Shown here: piece by piece, positions 36,925-46,132 of the stretch | How the letters are laid out: each line of letters opens with the position of its first letter | How positions within the stretch are numbered: the first letter of the stretch is position 1 | Assembly (NCBI GenBank): GCA_021307325.1 | Contig: CP089931.1 | Coordinates: 186,001 to 250,000 of the forward strand | From: Peptoniphilus sp. GNH | GTDB lineage: Bacteria > Bacillota > Clostridia > Tissierellales > Peptoniphilaceae | Direction of reading: 5' to 3' | DNA: 64,000 nt | Position numbers and translations under genes: made by a program | The notes under the pieces: model-generated | The model's input: the letters and a program-made list of their open reading frames with translations, nothing else | Database searches by the model: none | Told to the model about the DNA's origin: nothing

Positions 36925-38322
36925 ATGGACAAATTAAGTAAAAATACTCTTCAATTTATTGAAGATATGAAAAATATAAATAAAAATTTCGAAAAAAATA
37001 AAGGCAGAAAAAAGACGGCAACAATAATAACACATGGATGTCAGATGAATGAGCATGACTCTGAGAAAATAAATGCAATTTTGCAGGATATGGACTATCT
37101 AATTGTAAATGATATGGAAAATTCCGACTTGGTACTTTTAAATACTTGCTCTGTAAGGCATTCCGCCGAGGATAAAGTTTATGGTCAACTCGGACATTTA
37201 AAAGCCATAAAGAGGTCTAAGCCAGATATGATAATTGGAGTATGTGGCTGCATGATGCAGAGAAAGGAATCCAGAGACTATGTTCTTGAAAAGTTTGAAA
37301 ATGTGGATTTGATTTTTGGCACAAATAATATATATAGATTGCCTGAACTCTTGCTCCATAATATAGAATATAGTGAGCTAGCTTTAAACATTGAAGATAA
37401 CCCCGGCAGGGATGAGTTTGTGCGAGCTAATAGGCTCTATAAGCACAAGGCGTTTGTAAATATAATGTATGGTTGCAACAATTTTTGCACCTACTGCATA
37501 GTCCCTTATACTAGGGGAAGGGAAACTTCAAGAAGACCCGAAGATATAGTAGAAGAGATTGAACAATTAGTAAAAAATGGTGTCAAAGAAGTGATGCTTT
37601 TAGGACAAAATGTCAATTCTTATGGCAAAAATTTAGAAGAAAAAATATCTTTTGCAGATCTTCTTAGAAGAATAAATGCCATAGAAGGACTTGAGAGAAT
37701 AAGATTTATGACATCTCATCCCAAGGATATATCGGATGAACTTCTTGAATGTTATAGAGATTGTGACAAGCTTTGTAAATTTTTGCACTTGCCTGTCCAA
37801 GCTGGTTCTAACAAGGTCTTAAAAGAGATGAATAGACATTATAGCAGGGAGGATTATCTCAAAAAAATTGAAAAGGCTCGTGAAATCTGCCCAAATATTT
37901 CCTTGTCTACTGACATAATGGTGGGGTTTCCAGGAGAGAGCGAAGAGGATTTTGAGGACACTTTGGATTTGGTTAAAAGAGTTGGATATGATATGAGCTT
38001 TACATTTTTATATTCTATTAGAGAAGGTACACCAGCTGCAAATAGACTTGAACAAATAGATCAGGAAGAAAAACAAAAAAGGTTTGAAAGACTCTTGGAT
38101 ACCTTATATCCAATTGCTCTTGAAAAAAATAAAAAGCTAATTGGAAGTACACAAAAGGTGCTAGTTGAAAATATTTCAAAAAATAATGAATCCAGAGTAT
38201 CTGGAAGGACTGATGGATTTAAACTTGTAAATTTTGAAGGAGACAAATCGCTTATTGGACAAATTGTGGATGTGGAAATCACATCTGCTAACACTTTTTC
38301 TTTGGAAGGAAGAGTAAAATGA
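36925..38322 (+). CDS. miaB: tRNA-2-methylthio-N6-dimethylallyladenosine synthase
   Basis: 465 residues from the ATG at 36925 with AAGGAGA five bases upstream (an ATG at 36904 would leave no leader after the promoter). Order: UPF0004 domain with cysteines in THGCQMNEHDSE, LLNTCSVRHSAEDK and GVCGCMMQRK; radical SAM motif YGCNNFCTYCIVPYTRGRE; TRAM domain from about 400. It methylthiolates A37 of tRNAs modified by MiaA, whose gene is in the same operon. It overlaps mutS by four bases. Confidence 0.96.
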   Translation: MDKLSKNTLQFIEDMKNINKNFEKNKGRKKTATIITHGCQMNEHDSEKINAILQDMDYLIVNDMENSDLVLLNTCSVRHSAEDKVYGQLGHLKAIKRSKPDMIIGVCGCMMQRKESRDYVLEKFENVDLIFGTNNIYRLPELLLHNIEYSELALNIEDNPGRDEFVRANRLYKHKAFVNIMYGCNNFCTYCIVPYTRGRETSRRPEDIVEEIEQLVKNGVKEVMLLGQNVNSYGKNLEEKISFADLLRRINAIEGLERIRFMTSHPKDISDELLECYRDCDKLCKFLHLPVQAGSNKVLKEMNRHYSREDYLKKIEKAREICPNISLSTDIMVGFPGESEEDFEDTLDLVKRVGYDMSFTFLYSIREGTPAANRLEQIDQEEKQKRFERLLDTLYPIALEKNKKLIGSTQKVLVENISKNNESRVSGRTDGFKLVNFEGDKSLIGQIVDVEITSANTFSLEGRVK

Positions 38323-40892
38323 ATAATGTAGATTTTGAGAATCTGACTCCAATGCTCAAGCAGTATTTGGAAACTAAAAATGAATATAAGGGGGCCATAT
38401 TATTTTTTAGGCTGGGAGATTTTTATGAGATGTTTTTTGACGATGCACTATTGGCATCGAAAGAACTTGATCTGACCTTGACTCAAAGAGCTGCTGGGGG
38501 TATGAACAAGGCGCCCATGTGCGGTGTGCCTTATCATGTTGCCAATCAGTATATAAGTAGACTTGTTGAGAAGGGTTACAAGGTTGCTATATGTGATCAA
38601 TTAGAAGATCCTAAAGAAGCAGAGGGAATTGTAAAACGAGGTGTCACAAGGGTTGTAACGCCGGGCACCTTTACTGATACTGATTTTTTAGAAAAGGCCA
38701 AGAATAATTACCTGCTTTCTATATTTGCAAAAGAAAACTATATGTCCCTAGCTTATGTAGACTACACAACTGGAGAGCTTTTTTATAGAGAAGATAGTTT
38801 TTTAGATAAAAATATGTTAACAAGCGATATTTTGTCTACTTTGGCAAAGCTAGAACCAAGTGAATTTATAGTTAATGAAGAATTTGCAGATAAACTCAAA
38901 TCAATCGGTCATGGGAATTTTAATCTTTATCTAAGTAATGAAACAGTAGATTGGTTTAAAATTAAAGATTTTTTAAATAGCGATTTTTTAGAAGATGTGA
39001 GGTCAAAAAGACTTGAAAAGTCTTTAAGCCTATACCAACTTCTGATTTATCTTTTCAAGACCCAAAAAAGAGGATTAAATCACATAAATCGCATAAATAT
39101 GGTCAATAAAAAAGCAGTTATGGGAATTGATGAATCCGCTATAAGAAATTTGGAGATTTTCGAGTCTCTAGCAAGTGGAAAGAGAAAGGGGTCTCTTTTG
39201 GACTCCATTGATTTTTGCAATAACTCCATGGGCAAGAGGGCTCTTAGGAGATTTTTAGAAGAGCCACTTCAAGAAAAAGCTGCCATAGAAGAAAGGCTTG
39301 ATTTCGTAGAAATCTTGGTTCATGATCCTCTCTACAAGGACAGGCTTAGAGCTATTTTAAAGGATATATATGACATAGAAAGACTTTCAACAAAAATTTC
39401 TGAAAAGTCATTGAATCCAAGAGATTTAATAAATTTGAAGCAATCCCTACTTTTAACTGAAGATATAAGAAGTCTTTTAAACGAAAGACAAGATGCTTGC
39501 ATTAAAAAACTAAGAAACTATGTAAATCTTGAAGAAATAAAAAATCTTATTGATAGAGCTATTGTCGATGAACCGAGCCTTAACACGGAAGAGAGATTTA
39601 TAAAAAGGGGATATGACCCTGAGTTTGACGAAATATATGAGGCTGCAACTAGGGGATCGGATTTTATAATAGAGCTAGAAGAAAGAGAAAAACAAAAGAC
39701 GGGAATACCCAAGTTAAGGGTTAGATATAATAAGATTTTGGGCTACTTTATAGAAGTGACCAAGTCTTATCTTGATCAAATCCCAAATGACTATATAAGA
39801 AAACAAACCTTGGTGGGTTCGGAACGATATTTTACTCTTGAACTAAAGTCAATGGAATCTAAAATCTTAGCGGCCAAAGGTCAAGTTTTGGAAAAGCAGA
39901 AAGAAATTTTAGATTTTATAGGAAGTAGGGTTTTGGAAAAGCTTGCAGATATTCAAGACTTGGCACGAAAAATTGCCAGACTAGATGCTTTGACTTCTCT
40001 GGGTCAGCTGGCATTTTTAAGAAATTATACAAGGCCCAAGATAAATAGTAAAAACAACTTAATAATAAAAGACGGCAGGCATCCTAGTGTTGAAGTCATG
40101 ATGGATGAGGAATTTATACCTAACGATGTAATTTTTTCTGAAAATTCCCTTATAAAAATCATAACTGGCCCCAATATGGCCGGTAAATCTACTTATATGA
40201 GAATGTGTGCAATAATTACAATAATGGCTCATATAGGTTCTTTTGTGCCTGCGTCAAGGGCTGACATCTGTATAGTTGATAAAATTTTTACCAGAATAGG
40301 TGCTTCAGACAATCTCGGCAAAGGAGAATCGACCTTTATGGTTGAGATGAAAGAAGTCGCCAAGATAACAAGAGAAGCTACACCAAAATCTCTTTTGATT
40401 TTAGATGAAGTTGGAAGAGGCACTTCTACAAGTGATGGCTTGGCGATAGCTTGGGCACTTACAGAATATATTGACAAGTATTTAAAGTGTAAAACTTTGT
40501 TTGCAACCCATTACCACGAGTTGGCAGATATAGAAAAAAAACTGTCGTTTGTGGAAAATCTCCATCTTTCTGTAAAAGAGATAGATGGCAAGCTAGTTTT
40601 TTTGAGAAAAATATTAAAGGGTTCTTCGGATAATTCTTATGGCATAGAGGTTGCAGATTTAGCAGGCGTTTCTAAGATTTTGACATCAAGAGCCTATGAA
40701 ATTCTCGAACAAATAGACAATAAAGACGTAAAAATCCAAACTAAGCAAAAAAATTTCAAGCAGGAAAGCATATTTGAAAAGGAAAGACTGGATTTTATAG
40801 ATAATATAAGGAAGATAAATATAGATGATTTGACCCCACTTATGGGCTTAAATCTTTTGAGTAAACTCAAGGAAGTAGCGGATAAATTATGA
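38319..40892 (+). CDS. mutS: DNA mismatch repair protein MutS
   Basis: 857 residues. N-terminal mismatch-binding domain with the Phe-X-Glu in FFRLGDFYEMFFDDA, connector, lever and clamp, then the ATPase: Walker A TGPNMAGKSTYMR, DNLGKGESTFMVEM, Walker B LLILDEVGRGTSTSDG and LFATHYHEL. It recognises mismatches and recruits MutL, encoded next with a four-base overlap. Length is normal for MutS1. Confidence 0.98.
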   Translation: MNNVDFENLTPMLKQYLETKNEYKGAILFFRLGDFYEMFFDDALLASKELDLTLTQRAAGGMNKAPMCGVPYHVANQYISRLVEKGYKVAICDQLEDPKEAEGIVKRGVTRVVTPGTFTDTDFLEKAKNNYLLSIFAKENYMSLAYVDYTTGELFYREDSFLDKNMLTSDILSTLAKLEPSEFIVNEEFADKLKSIGHGNFNLYLSNETVDWFKIKDFLNSDFLEDVRSKRLEKSLSLYQLLIYLFKTQKRGLNHINRINMVNKKAVMGIDESAIRNLEIFESLASGKRKGSLLDSIDFCNNSMGKRALRRFLEEPLQEKAAIEERLDFVEILVHDPLYKDRLRAILKDIYDIERLSTKISEKSLNPRDLINLKQSLLLTEDIRSLLNERQDACIKKLRNYVNLEEIKNLIDRAIVDEPSLNTEERFIKRGYDPEFDEIYEAATRGSDFIIELEEREKQKTGIPKLRVRYNKILGYFIEVTKSYLDQIPNDYIRKQTLVGSERYFTLELKSMESKILAAKGQVLEKQKEILDFIGSRVLEKLADIQDLARKIARLDALTSLGQLAFLRNYTRPKINSKNNLIIKDGRHPSVEVMMDEEFIPNDVIFSENSLIKIITGPNMAGKSTYMRMCAIITIMAHIGSFVPASRADICIVDKIFTRIGASDNLGKGESTFMVEMKEVAKITREATPKSLLILDEVGRGTSTSDGLAIAWALTEYIDKYLKCKTLFATHYHELADIEKKLSFVENLHLSVKEIDGKLVFLRKILKGSSDNSYGIEVADLAGVSKILTSRAYEILEQIDNKDVKIQTKQKNFKQESIFEKERLDFIDNIRKINIDDLTPLMGLNLLSKLKEVADKL

Positions 40893-42739
40893 GAAAGATT
40901 CACCTTTTAGACAAGGCAACAATTTCAAAAATAGCAGCTGGCGAGATAATAGAAGACCCTGCATCTGTTGTAAAAGAACTTCTTGAGAATGCGATTGATG
41001 CAAAGGCTACAACGATTACTATCGAAATTAGGGGAAACATTGGAGATTATATAAAGATATCTGACAATGGAACAGGAATTTCGAGAGAGGACATAGATTA
41101 TGCCATTTTACATCACTCCACATCGAAATTAAATTCTCAAGAAGATATTTACTCAATTCATACACTTGGGTTTAGGGGAGAAGCCTTGGCATCCATATGT
41201 CATGTTTCAAAAATGCAGATTATAACCAGAACAGAGCAAGATGAAAGTGCAATGAGAGTTTTTGTAGAAGAGGGCAGCATTGTAAAGCGAGAAGAAACAG
41301 CAGGAGAGATTGGTACTAGTATTCTGGTAAAAAATTTATTCTACAATACACCTGTTCGAAAAAAGTATTTAAAATCAGATACTAGAGAATTTGGGAAAAT
41401 TTTAGATTTGGTAAACAAGATAAGCCTTGGGACCAAGGACATAAGCATCAGATTGAATAGAGATGGAAAAAATATCTTGATGAAAAATGCAAACCTAAGC
41501 CCAATAAATAGAATATACACAGTCTTGGGAAGGGAGATAGCAGAAAATCTCATCCCGATTTCTTATGAAACAGAAAATTATACTCTAGAAGGATTTATAT
41601 CAAACAATAAGTTATTCAGGTCTACAAGGAGTAATCAATATATTTTCATAAATGGTAGAAGTGTTAGAAATATTGAAATTGCAAAAGAAATTGAAAAAGC
41701 CTACCATACTTTGATTCCTCTTAGCAGATACCCTGTATTTATTTTGGATATAAAGCTAGATCCGATTTTAGTAGATGTAAATATTCATCCCAAGAAAAAT
41801 GAGGTAAAGCTATCAAATGAAAGTGGCATTTTAGGTTCTATATATCCTCATGTAGCAAGAGTTTTAAACCCAAAAAGAGACATAGCAAGTTTTATAGAAG
41901 AAAAAGAAGAAATAAAACCTCTAACTGTATTTGAAATTTATGATGAAAAAAATATAGATAAAAACACTGAGAATTTTTCAGAAACAAAAATTGATTTCGA
42001 GAAAACTCCATATGAAGGCATAATAAATTCAGATAGAGATTACAATTACTTTTCAAAAGTGGCTGAAAATGAAAAAAGTTATGACTACACCTTGAACGAT
42101 GCTTATAAAGATTTTGAAGAAGTTGAAAGTGAAAATCCTAGTCAAAGAAAATTTGAAAAGATTCAAGGCTCAAATTTTGTCGGCATCCTTTTTAAAACTT
42201 ATATTTTAATGGAGAATGTGGCTGATGATATAGTTTACTTAATAGATCAACATGCAGCTCATGAAAGAGTTCTTTTTGAAAAATTCAGAGAGAGTTTTGA
42301 AAACGAAAAAGTAGCCTCTCAGCTTTTGCTCATGCCCCAAACTTTAGAACTAAATCCCAAAGAAATGTCGGCTGTCATGTCTAATATGAATTTTTTGAAA
42401 AGATTGGGATTTGAACTTGAGGATTTTGGCTCAGATAAGATTTTGATAAGACAAGTTCCAATAGTATTTGACAGTCCGGCAAGGGCTAATTTCATAAGAG
42501 ACATAATTGAAAATTTGGACGAAATAGAAACGTCCTATGACTCAAATTTGTATAAAATCATGAAAAAAGCATGTAAGGCGGCGGTTAAAGCTGGAGATAC
42601 TCTATCAGAAAGAGAAGTATTTTCCCTTCTTGGCCTTTTAAAAGAGTGTGAGGTGCCATTTACTTGCCCCCATGGCAGACCGACAGTTATAGAACTCTCA
42701 AGAAATGATTTAGAAAAGATGTTTTTGAGGCAGATATGA
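40889..42739 (+). CDS. mutL: DNA mismatch repair endonuclease MutL
   Basis: 616 residues. GHKL ATPase N-terminus with AAGEIIEDPASVVKELLENAIDA, DNGTGIS and GFRGEALASI; C-terminal dimer domain with the endonuclease motif DQHAAHERVLFEK, plus ACKAAVKAG and CPHGRPTVI metal-site motifs. The intact motif means it nicks DNA, as expected for an organism without MutH. Overlaps mutS and miaA by four bases each. Confidence 0.97.
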   Translation: MRKIHLLDKATISKIAAGEIIEDPASVVKELLENAIDAKATTITIEIRGNIGDYIKISDNGTGISREDIDYAILHHSTSKLNSQEDIYSIHTLGFRGEALASICHVSKMQIITRTEQDESAMRVFVEEGSIVKREETAGEIGTSILVKNLFYNTPVRKKYLKSDTREFGKILDLVNKISLGTKDISIRLNRDGKNILMKNANLSPINRIYTVLGREIAENLIPISYETENYTLEGFISNNKLFRSTRSNQYIFINGRSVRNIEIAKEIEKAYHTLIPLSRYPVFILDIKLDPILVDVNIHPKKNEVKLSNESGILGSIYPHVARVLNPKRDIASFIEEKEEIKPLTVFEIYDEKNIDKNTENFSETKIDFEKTPYEGIINSDRDYNYFSKVAENEKSYDYTLNDAYKDFEEVESENPSQRKFEKIQGSNFVGILFKTYILMENVADDIVYLIDQHAAHERVLFEKFRESFENEKVASQLLLMPQTLELNPKEMSAVMSNMNFLKRLGFELEDFGSDKILIRQVPIVFDSPARANFIRDIIENLDEIETSYDSNLYKIMKKACKAAVKAGDTLSEREVFSLLGLLKECEVPFTCPHGRPTVIELSRNDLEKMFLRQI

Positions 42740-43641
42740 TTGACTTTATAATATTAACAGGACCTACTGGAGTTGGAAAAACAAAGATATCAGTGGAAAT
42801 TGCCAAAAATTACAAGGGGGAAATAATATCTGCAGATTCTATGCAAATATATAAAAAATTGGATATAGGAACTGCAAAAATAAGAAAAGAAGAAATGGAA
42901 GGTATAACCCACCATATGCTCGATCTTGTAGAGCCGGGGCAATATTTTTCTGTTAAAGATTTTAGAAGAATTGCAAAAGAGAAAATCGAAGAAATAAAAA
43001 AGAAAAATAAACTCCCTATAATAGTGGGTGGGACAGGTCTATATATAAATTCTCTAATTAAACCATTTGATTTTGGCATGACAGGGCCTGTTAGGGAATT
43101 TAGACTAGAGATGGAAGAAATATATAAAAAAGATGGTTTGGCAGAAATATTTAAGTTGCTTGAAAAAAAAGACCCCAAAAAGGCAAAAACAATTGATAAA
43201 AACAATAAAAATAGACTTATAAGGGCATTGGAGATTGCAACTTACAAAAAAGAAATAGAAAAAGTAGAAATTCCAGATTACAAATATATTTTTTTGGGAC
43301 TTAATAGACCAAGACCTCAACTCTATGAAAGAATAAATAAGAGAGTAGATCTCATGATGGAGGAGGGACTTCTTAATGAAGTCATAAATCTTAAAAATGA
43401 GGGTTTGGAAGAAAATATAAGACAAGTAAAGGCAATAGGATATGTTGAGATGCTTGATTATCTTGCAGGCGAGATAAGCATTGAAGAGGCCATAGAAAAG
43501 ATAAAACAGCACTCTAGAAATTATGCCAAAAGGCAAATCACATGGTTTAAGAGAGAGAATATAAGATGGTTTTTTTCAGAAGAGCCTCAATGTCTTAAAG
43601 ATATTTTAGAATATATAGGAGAAAAGATTGAAAGAATATAA
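42736..43641 (+). CDS. miaA: tRNA dimethylallyltransferase
   Basis: 301 residues. P-loop GPTGVGKTKIS, then EIISADSMQIYKKLDIGTAK, HHMLDLVEPGQYFSV, VGGTGLYINSL and RQVKAIGYVEM. It transfers dimethylallyl from DMAPP to A37 of tRNAs reading UNN codons, the substrate of MiaB. It overlaps mutL by four bases and the following gene by 14. Confidence 0.96.
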   Translation: MIDFIILTGPTGVGKTKISVEIAKNYKGEIISADSMQIYKKLDIGTAKIRKEEMEGITHHMLDLVEPGQYFSVKDFRRIAKEKIEEIKKKNKLPIIVGGTGLYINSLIKPFDFGMTGPVREFRLEMEEIYKKDGLAEIFKLLEKKDPKKAKTIDKNNKNRLIRALEIATYKKEIEKVEIPDYKYIFLGLNRPRPQLYERINKRVDLMMEEGLLNEVINLKNEGLEENIRQVKAIGYVEMLDYLAGEISIEEAIEKIKQHSRNYAKRQITWFKRENIRWFFSEEPQCLKDILEYIGEKIERI

Positions 43642-44899
43642 GAATCTACTAAAAGAGTCTTACGGAATAAAAGATAATGTAATTGACTTTGTTTCAAAAT
43701 GCGAAAGTGAATTGATTAAAGAGTTTAGAGAAATTGAAGAAATCAGCCAGTATAATCAAGTTAAAATACTAAATGCTATGCAGGAAGAAAAATTACAAGC
43801 AACAGATTTCAACTGGACAACTGGTTATGGATATGGAGATGAGGGCAGGGAAAAGACGGAAAGAATATATCGAAGAGTCTTTAAAACTGAAGATGCCCTT
43901 GTTAGACAGTCCATAGTTTCAGGAACTCACGCCATATCCCTAGCTTTGGCAGCATGCCTAAAGTCTAAAGACCACATGTTGGCAATTTCTGGAAGACCCT
44001 ATGATACACTCTTAAAAGTAATAGGCATCAAGGGCAATGAAAGAGGGTCCTTGATGGACAATGGAATAGAATATAGTGAAATTGACTTAAAAGACAACCT
44101 GATAGATGTAGAAGCTGTAAAAAAATCAATAAGAAAAAATACCAAGCTTCTTCACATACAAAGGTCGATTGGCTATGGCTCCAGAAGAGCTCTTTTGGTA
44201 TCGGAAATAGGCGATGCCATAAAAGAGATTAGAAAATTTGCTCCAAATGTAATTATTTTTGTAGACAATTGTTATGGAGAATTTACAGATATAATCGAAC
44301 CAAGTGAAGTCGGAGCAGATATAATGGCAGGTTCGCTTATAAAAAATCCAGGAGGAGGCTTGGCACTTTCTGGTGGATATGTAGTCGGTAGAAAAGATTT
44401 AATAAATGCTTGCGCAAATAGACTTACAGCACCTGGGATAGGCAAAGAATGTGGACTAAGCTATGGTCAAACCAGAAGAAATTTGCAAGGATTTTTTATG
44501 GCACCACAAATTGTTGAAAACTCCATAAAAACAGTCCTCTTATTTGCCAAGGCCTTCAACAAACTCGGATTTGAAACAATGCCCAAGCTAAATAGCAAAA
44601 GATCAGATATAGTTTTGGCAATAAAATTTAATGAAAAAGATAAGATGGTAAACTTTTGCAGGAGCCTTCAAGAGGCATCACCGGTAGATTCTCACTTCAT
44701 ACCCTGCCTTTGGGACATGCCTGGATACTCAGAACAAGTTATAATGGCAGCAGGGGATTTCATAGAAGGTTCAAGCATAGAACTTTCAGCGGATGGGCCA
44801 GATAGAGAACCATATTATGCTTATCTGCAAGGAGGACTTACTTATATGCATGGAAGATTTGCCCTCGAAAAAGTTTTAGAAGGCATGAAACTTTTATAA
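43628..44899 (+). CDS. PLP-dependent methionine gamma-lyase family protein (aluminium resistance protein-like)
   Basis: 423 residues of the fold-type I PLP family once called aluminium resistance protein (YnbB). Signatures: NWTTGYGYGDEGREKTERIYRRVF, VRQSIVSGTHAISLAL, FVDNCYGEF, and the PLP-lysine loop MAGSLIKNPGGGLALSGGYVVG. The start is TTG at 43628 behind AGGAG, inside miaA. In Bacillus and relatives it also follows the miaA/hfq region. Substrate is not established; a C-S lyase role is likely. It is the last chromosomal gene before the mobile element. Confidence 0.9.
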   Translation: MKEYKNLLKESYGIKDNVIDFVSKCESELIKEFREIEEISQYNQVKILNAMQEEKLQATDFNWTTGYGYGDEGREKTERIYRRVFKTEDALVRQSIVSGTHAISLALAACLKSKDHMLAISGRPYDTLLKVIGIKGNERGSLMDNGIEYSEIDLKDNLIDVEAVKKSIRKNTKLLHIQRSIGYGSRRALLVSEIGDAIKEIRKFAPNVIIFVDNCYGEFTDIIEPSEVGADIMAGSLIKNPGGGLALSGGYVVGRKDLINACANRLTAPGIGKECGLSYGQTRRNLQGFFMAPQIVENSIKTVLLFAKAFNKLGFETMPKLNSKRSDIVLAIKFNEKDKMVNFCRSLQEASPVDSHFIPCLWDMPGYSEQVIMAAGDFIEGSSIELSADGPDREPYYAYLQGGLTYMHGRFALEKVLEGMKLL

Positions 44900-44928
44900 A
44901 AATTCTCGCATTATAAAAGATAAAACTA

Positions 44929-44965
44929 AAAATAAAAAACCGTCATCAAACATCCATGATGACGG
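44929..44965 (-). terminator. terminator of the disrupted tRNA transcript
   Basis: On the minus strand the tRNA remnant is followed by CCGTCATCA, an eight-base loop, TGATGACGG and then TTTTTTATTTTT. The nine-pair stem is perfect. The orientation fits a tRNA gene read leftwards. Confidence 0.85.
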
Positions 44966-44973
44966 TAAAAAAT

Positions 44974-44999
44974 TGGCAGGGGTAGCAGGACTCGAACCC
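44974..44999 (-). tRNA. 3' end remnant of a tRNA gene (attL of the element), probably tRNA-Trp
   Basis: The minus strand reads GGGTTCGAGTCCTGC followed by TACCCCTGCCA: T-loop, 3' T-stem strand, 3' acceptor strand, discriminator G and encoded CCA. Sequence further upstream (to about 45050) has no anticodon arm, D arm or matching AGGGGTA acceptor strand, so only 26 bases remain. The tRNA ran right to left, so the intact copy should stand at the right end of the element. The CCCCTG-CCA end with a predicted AGGGG start fits tRNA-Trp of Firmicutes; the identity is an inference. Confidence 0.8.
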
Positions 45000-45032
45000 T
45001 TGCGAAACAAGGACAAAGAATGTGATATTTAC

Positions 45033-45046
45033 TGACTTATAAGTCA
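45033..45046. repeat. 14-base perfect palindrome near attL
   Basis: TGACTTATAAGTCA, 34 bases inside the element from the tRNA remnant. It could be a binding site for integrase arm domains or the excisionase; nothing else supports this. Confidence 0.4.
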
Positions 45047-45247
45047 ATAAAAAAAATAAATGGTGGGAAACACATTTTATATTAAAAAAAAATACATCTC
45101 TTGGAGAGTGCTTGAACACTAATTTTTTTAAATTCTAAACTATTTAGAAAAATAAAAATATAATTTTGAATGTAAATTTGAAATTAAAAATTATTAAAAA
45201 AATAAAAGAATTTCCTTATAAAATTGTAATGCTAGATGGCATTTTTT

Positions 45248-45280
45248 AATACTGCTTGAATTTATGCAAGCAGTATTTTT
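45248..45280 (+). terminator. plus-strand terminator inside the left end
   Basis: AATACTGCTTG, loop AATTTATG, CAAGCAGTATT and a TTT run. The T run is only on the plus-strand side, so it does not end the repressor gene; it would stop transcripts entering the element across attL, or across attP in the circular form. Confidence 0.75.
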
Positions 45281-45281
45281 A

Positions 45282-45800
45282 TTATCTATCTAGCATATTT
45301 TTTTTATTTTTTGTTACTTCTGATAAATCATCTAAGCGAGATAATTTTCTTCCTGATTTAATTTCAAGCTCTAGTTCTCGTCTATAAGCTTCAACCTCTC
45401 TATCAATTCTTTCTCTTATAATATCTTCTTCAGATCTATTTTTAAAATTTTCTGCAATTGATCGAACATATTCTATTATTGCTTCTCTTTTTTCTGGGCT
45501 TAATTCTAAAAAAGCTTCAACAACTTTAATTCCCATATCGTCTAAGGCATATTGTTTGGCAAGTTCTGATAAGTGAGAATTCTTACTTTTGTCAAACATT
45601 TTATCCTCTCCATAGCGTAACCAATTTTCATTTACATTGAACTCACGAGAAACGGATTTAATAACTTGATCTGTTAAAGCACGTCTTCCTTTTTCTATAT
45701 TTCCTATTGCACTTCCAGTTACTCCTATTCGTTCTCCAAATTTTTCTAGTGTAAGATTTAATTTTTTTCTGAGAAGTGCAAGTCTTTCATTTTCGTTCAT
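45282..45800 (-). CDS. XRE-family repressor of the mobile element
   Basis: 172 residues. N-terminal Cro/CI HTH (about 1-65: LLRKKLNLTLEKFGERIGVTGSAIGNIEKGRR), a short linker, then a helical charged C-terminal part (VEAFLELSPEKREAIIEYVRS, later EEDIIRERIDREVEAYRRELELE) with no peptidase or LexA-like domain, so it is not self-cleaving. It is divergent from the early genes with operators between, like phage cI. AAAGGGG precedes the ATG by six bases on the minus strand. Its release from DNA would need an anti-repressor or a protease (ImmA type) not seen here. Confidence 0.93.
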   Translation of the reverse strand: MNENERLALLRKKLNLTLEKFGERIGVTGSAIGNIEKGRRALTDQVIKSVSREFNVNENWLRYGEDKMFDKSKNSHLSELAKQYALDDMGIKVVEAFLELSPEKREAIIEYVRSIAENFKNRSEEDIIRERIDREVEAYRRELELEIKSGRKLSRLDDLSEVTKNKKNMLDR

Positions 45801-45821
45801 TTCATTCCCCTTTCTACAACA

Positions 45822-45850
45822 ATTATATGGGTTTTAAGCTAAAAAATCAA
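45822..45850 (-). promoter_or_regulatory. repressor promoter
   Basis: On the minus strand, TTGATT (45850-45845), 17-base spacer, TATAAT (45827-45822), ahead of the repressor ribosome binding site. Confidence 0.75.
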
Positions 45851-45860
45851 GTTAATCATG

Positions 45861-45921
45861 TTCTAAGAATAAAAAACGCTTGACATATCATTCTTAGTTT
45901 AATATACTCTATTCAAAGAAT
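45861..45921. promoter_or_regulatory. three operator-like sites in the divergent switch
   Basis: TTCTAAGAAT (45861-45870), ATTCTTAGTT (45890-45899, inverted copy with 8 of 10 matches) and TTCAAAGAAT (45912-45921, 9 of 10). The first and third have TTC-N3-GAA symmetry. The second overlaps the spacer of the early promoter, the third lies just past its -10, and the first lies between the two -35 boxes. This is the expected layout for repressor binding. Confidence 0.65.
45880..45908 (+). promoter_or_regulatory. early promoter of the mobile element
   Basis: TTGACA (45880-45885), 17-base spacer, TATACT (45903-45908). Near-consensus, overlapped by operator-like repeats, so it should be strong but repressed. 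Confidence 0.85.
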
Positions 45922-45939
45922 AGATAAAGGGGAATGATT

Positions 45940-46104
45940 ATGAATACCAGAGAATCAAAAATAGCAAGTTATACCAGAGAAGAAAAAGTATCTTCAAAAG
46001 AGTTTGTAAGATATTTTAAAAGACTGTCCCAAAAAGAGCAGGAAAAAATTTTATACATAATTAAGGGAGCTGCACTTGTAACGGACAAAGAAATTATTAA
46101 TTAA
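45940..46104 (+). CDS. small early protein (54 residues), unknown
   Basis: The first gene after the repressed early promoter. ATG at 45940 behind AAAGGGGAATG. The protein begins MNTRESKIASYTREEKVSS and continues KEFVRYFKRLSQKEQEKIL, then a hydrophobic YIIKGAALV. The position mirrors cro or anti-repressor genes of temperate phages, and the KLSxxEQEKIL-type helix is similar to short ORFs found beside XRE repressors in Firmicutes elements. No DNA-binding motif is recognised. It may antagonise or modulate the repressor; this is inferred from position only. Confidence 0.75.
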   Translation: MNTRESKIASYTREEKVSSKEFVRYFKRLSQKEQEKILYIIKGAALVTDKEIIN

Positions 46105-46132
46105 TAAAATCAAAAAATGTAGAGGTCAAAAA

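Larger units (their letters stand above)
44900..45281. other. intergenic junction between chromosome and mobile element
   Basis: No gene is seen in this 382-base stretch. It holds a minus-strand terminator (44929-44965), the tRNA 3' remnant (44974-44999), a 14-base perfect palindrome TGACTTATAAGTCA (45033-45046), very AT-rich sequence with poly-A tracts, and a plus-strand hairpin with T run (45248-45280). Confidence 0.8.

Noticed and set aside
44974-45060. A complete tRNA gene on the minus strand
   Set aside because: Only the T-loop, 3' T-stem strand and acceptor 3' strand are present; no anticodon arm, D arm or 5' acceptor strand can be found in the next 80 bases.
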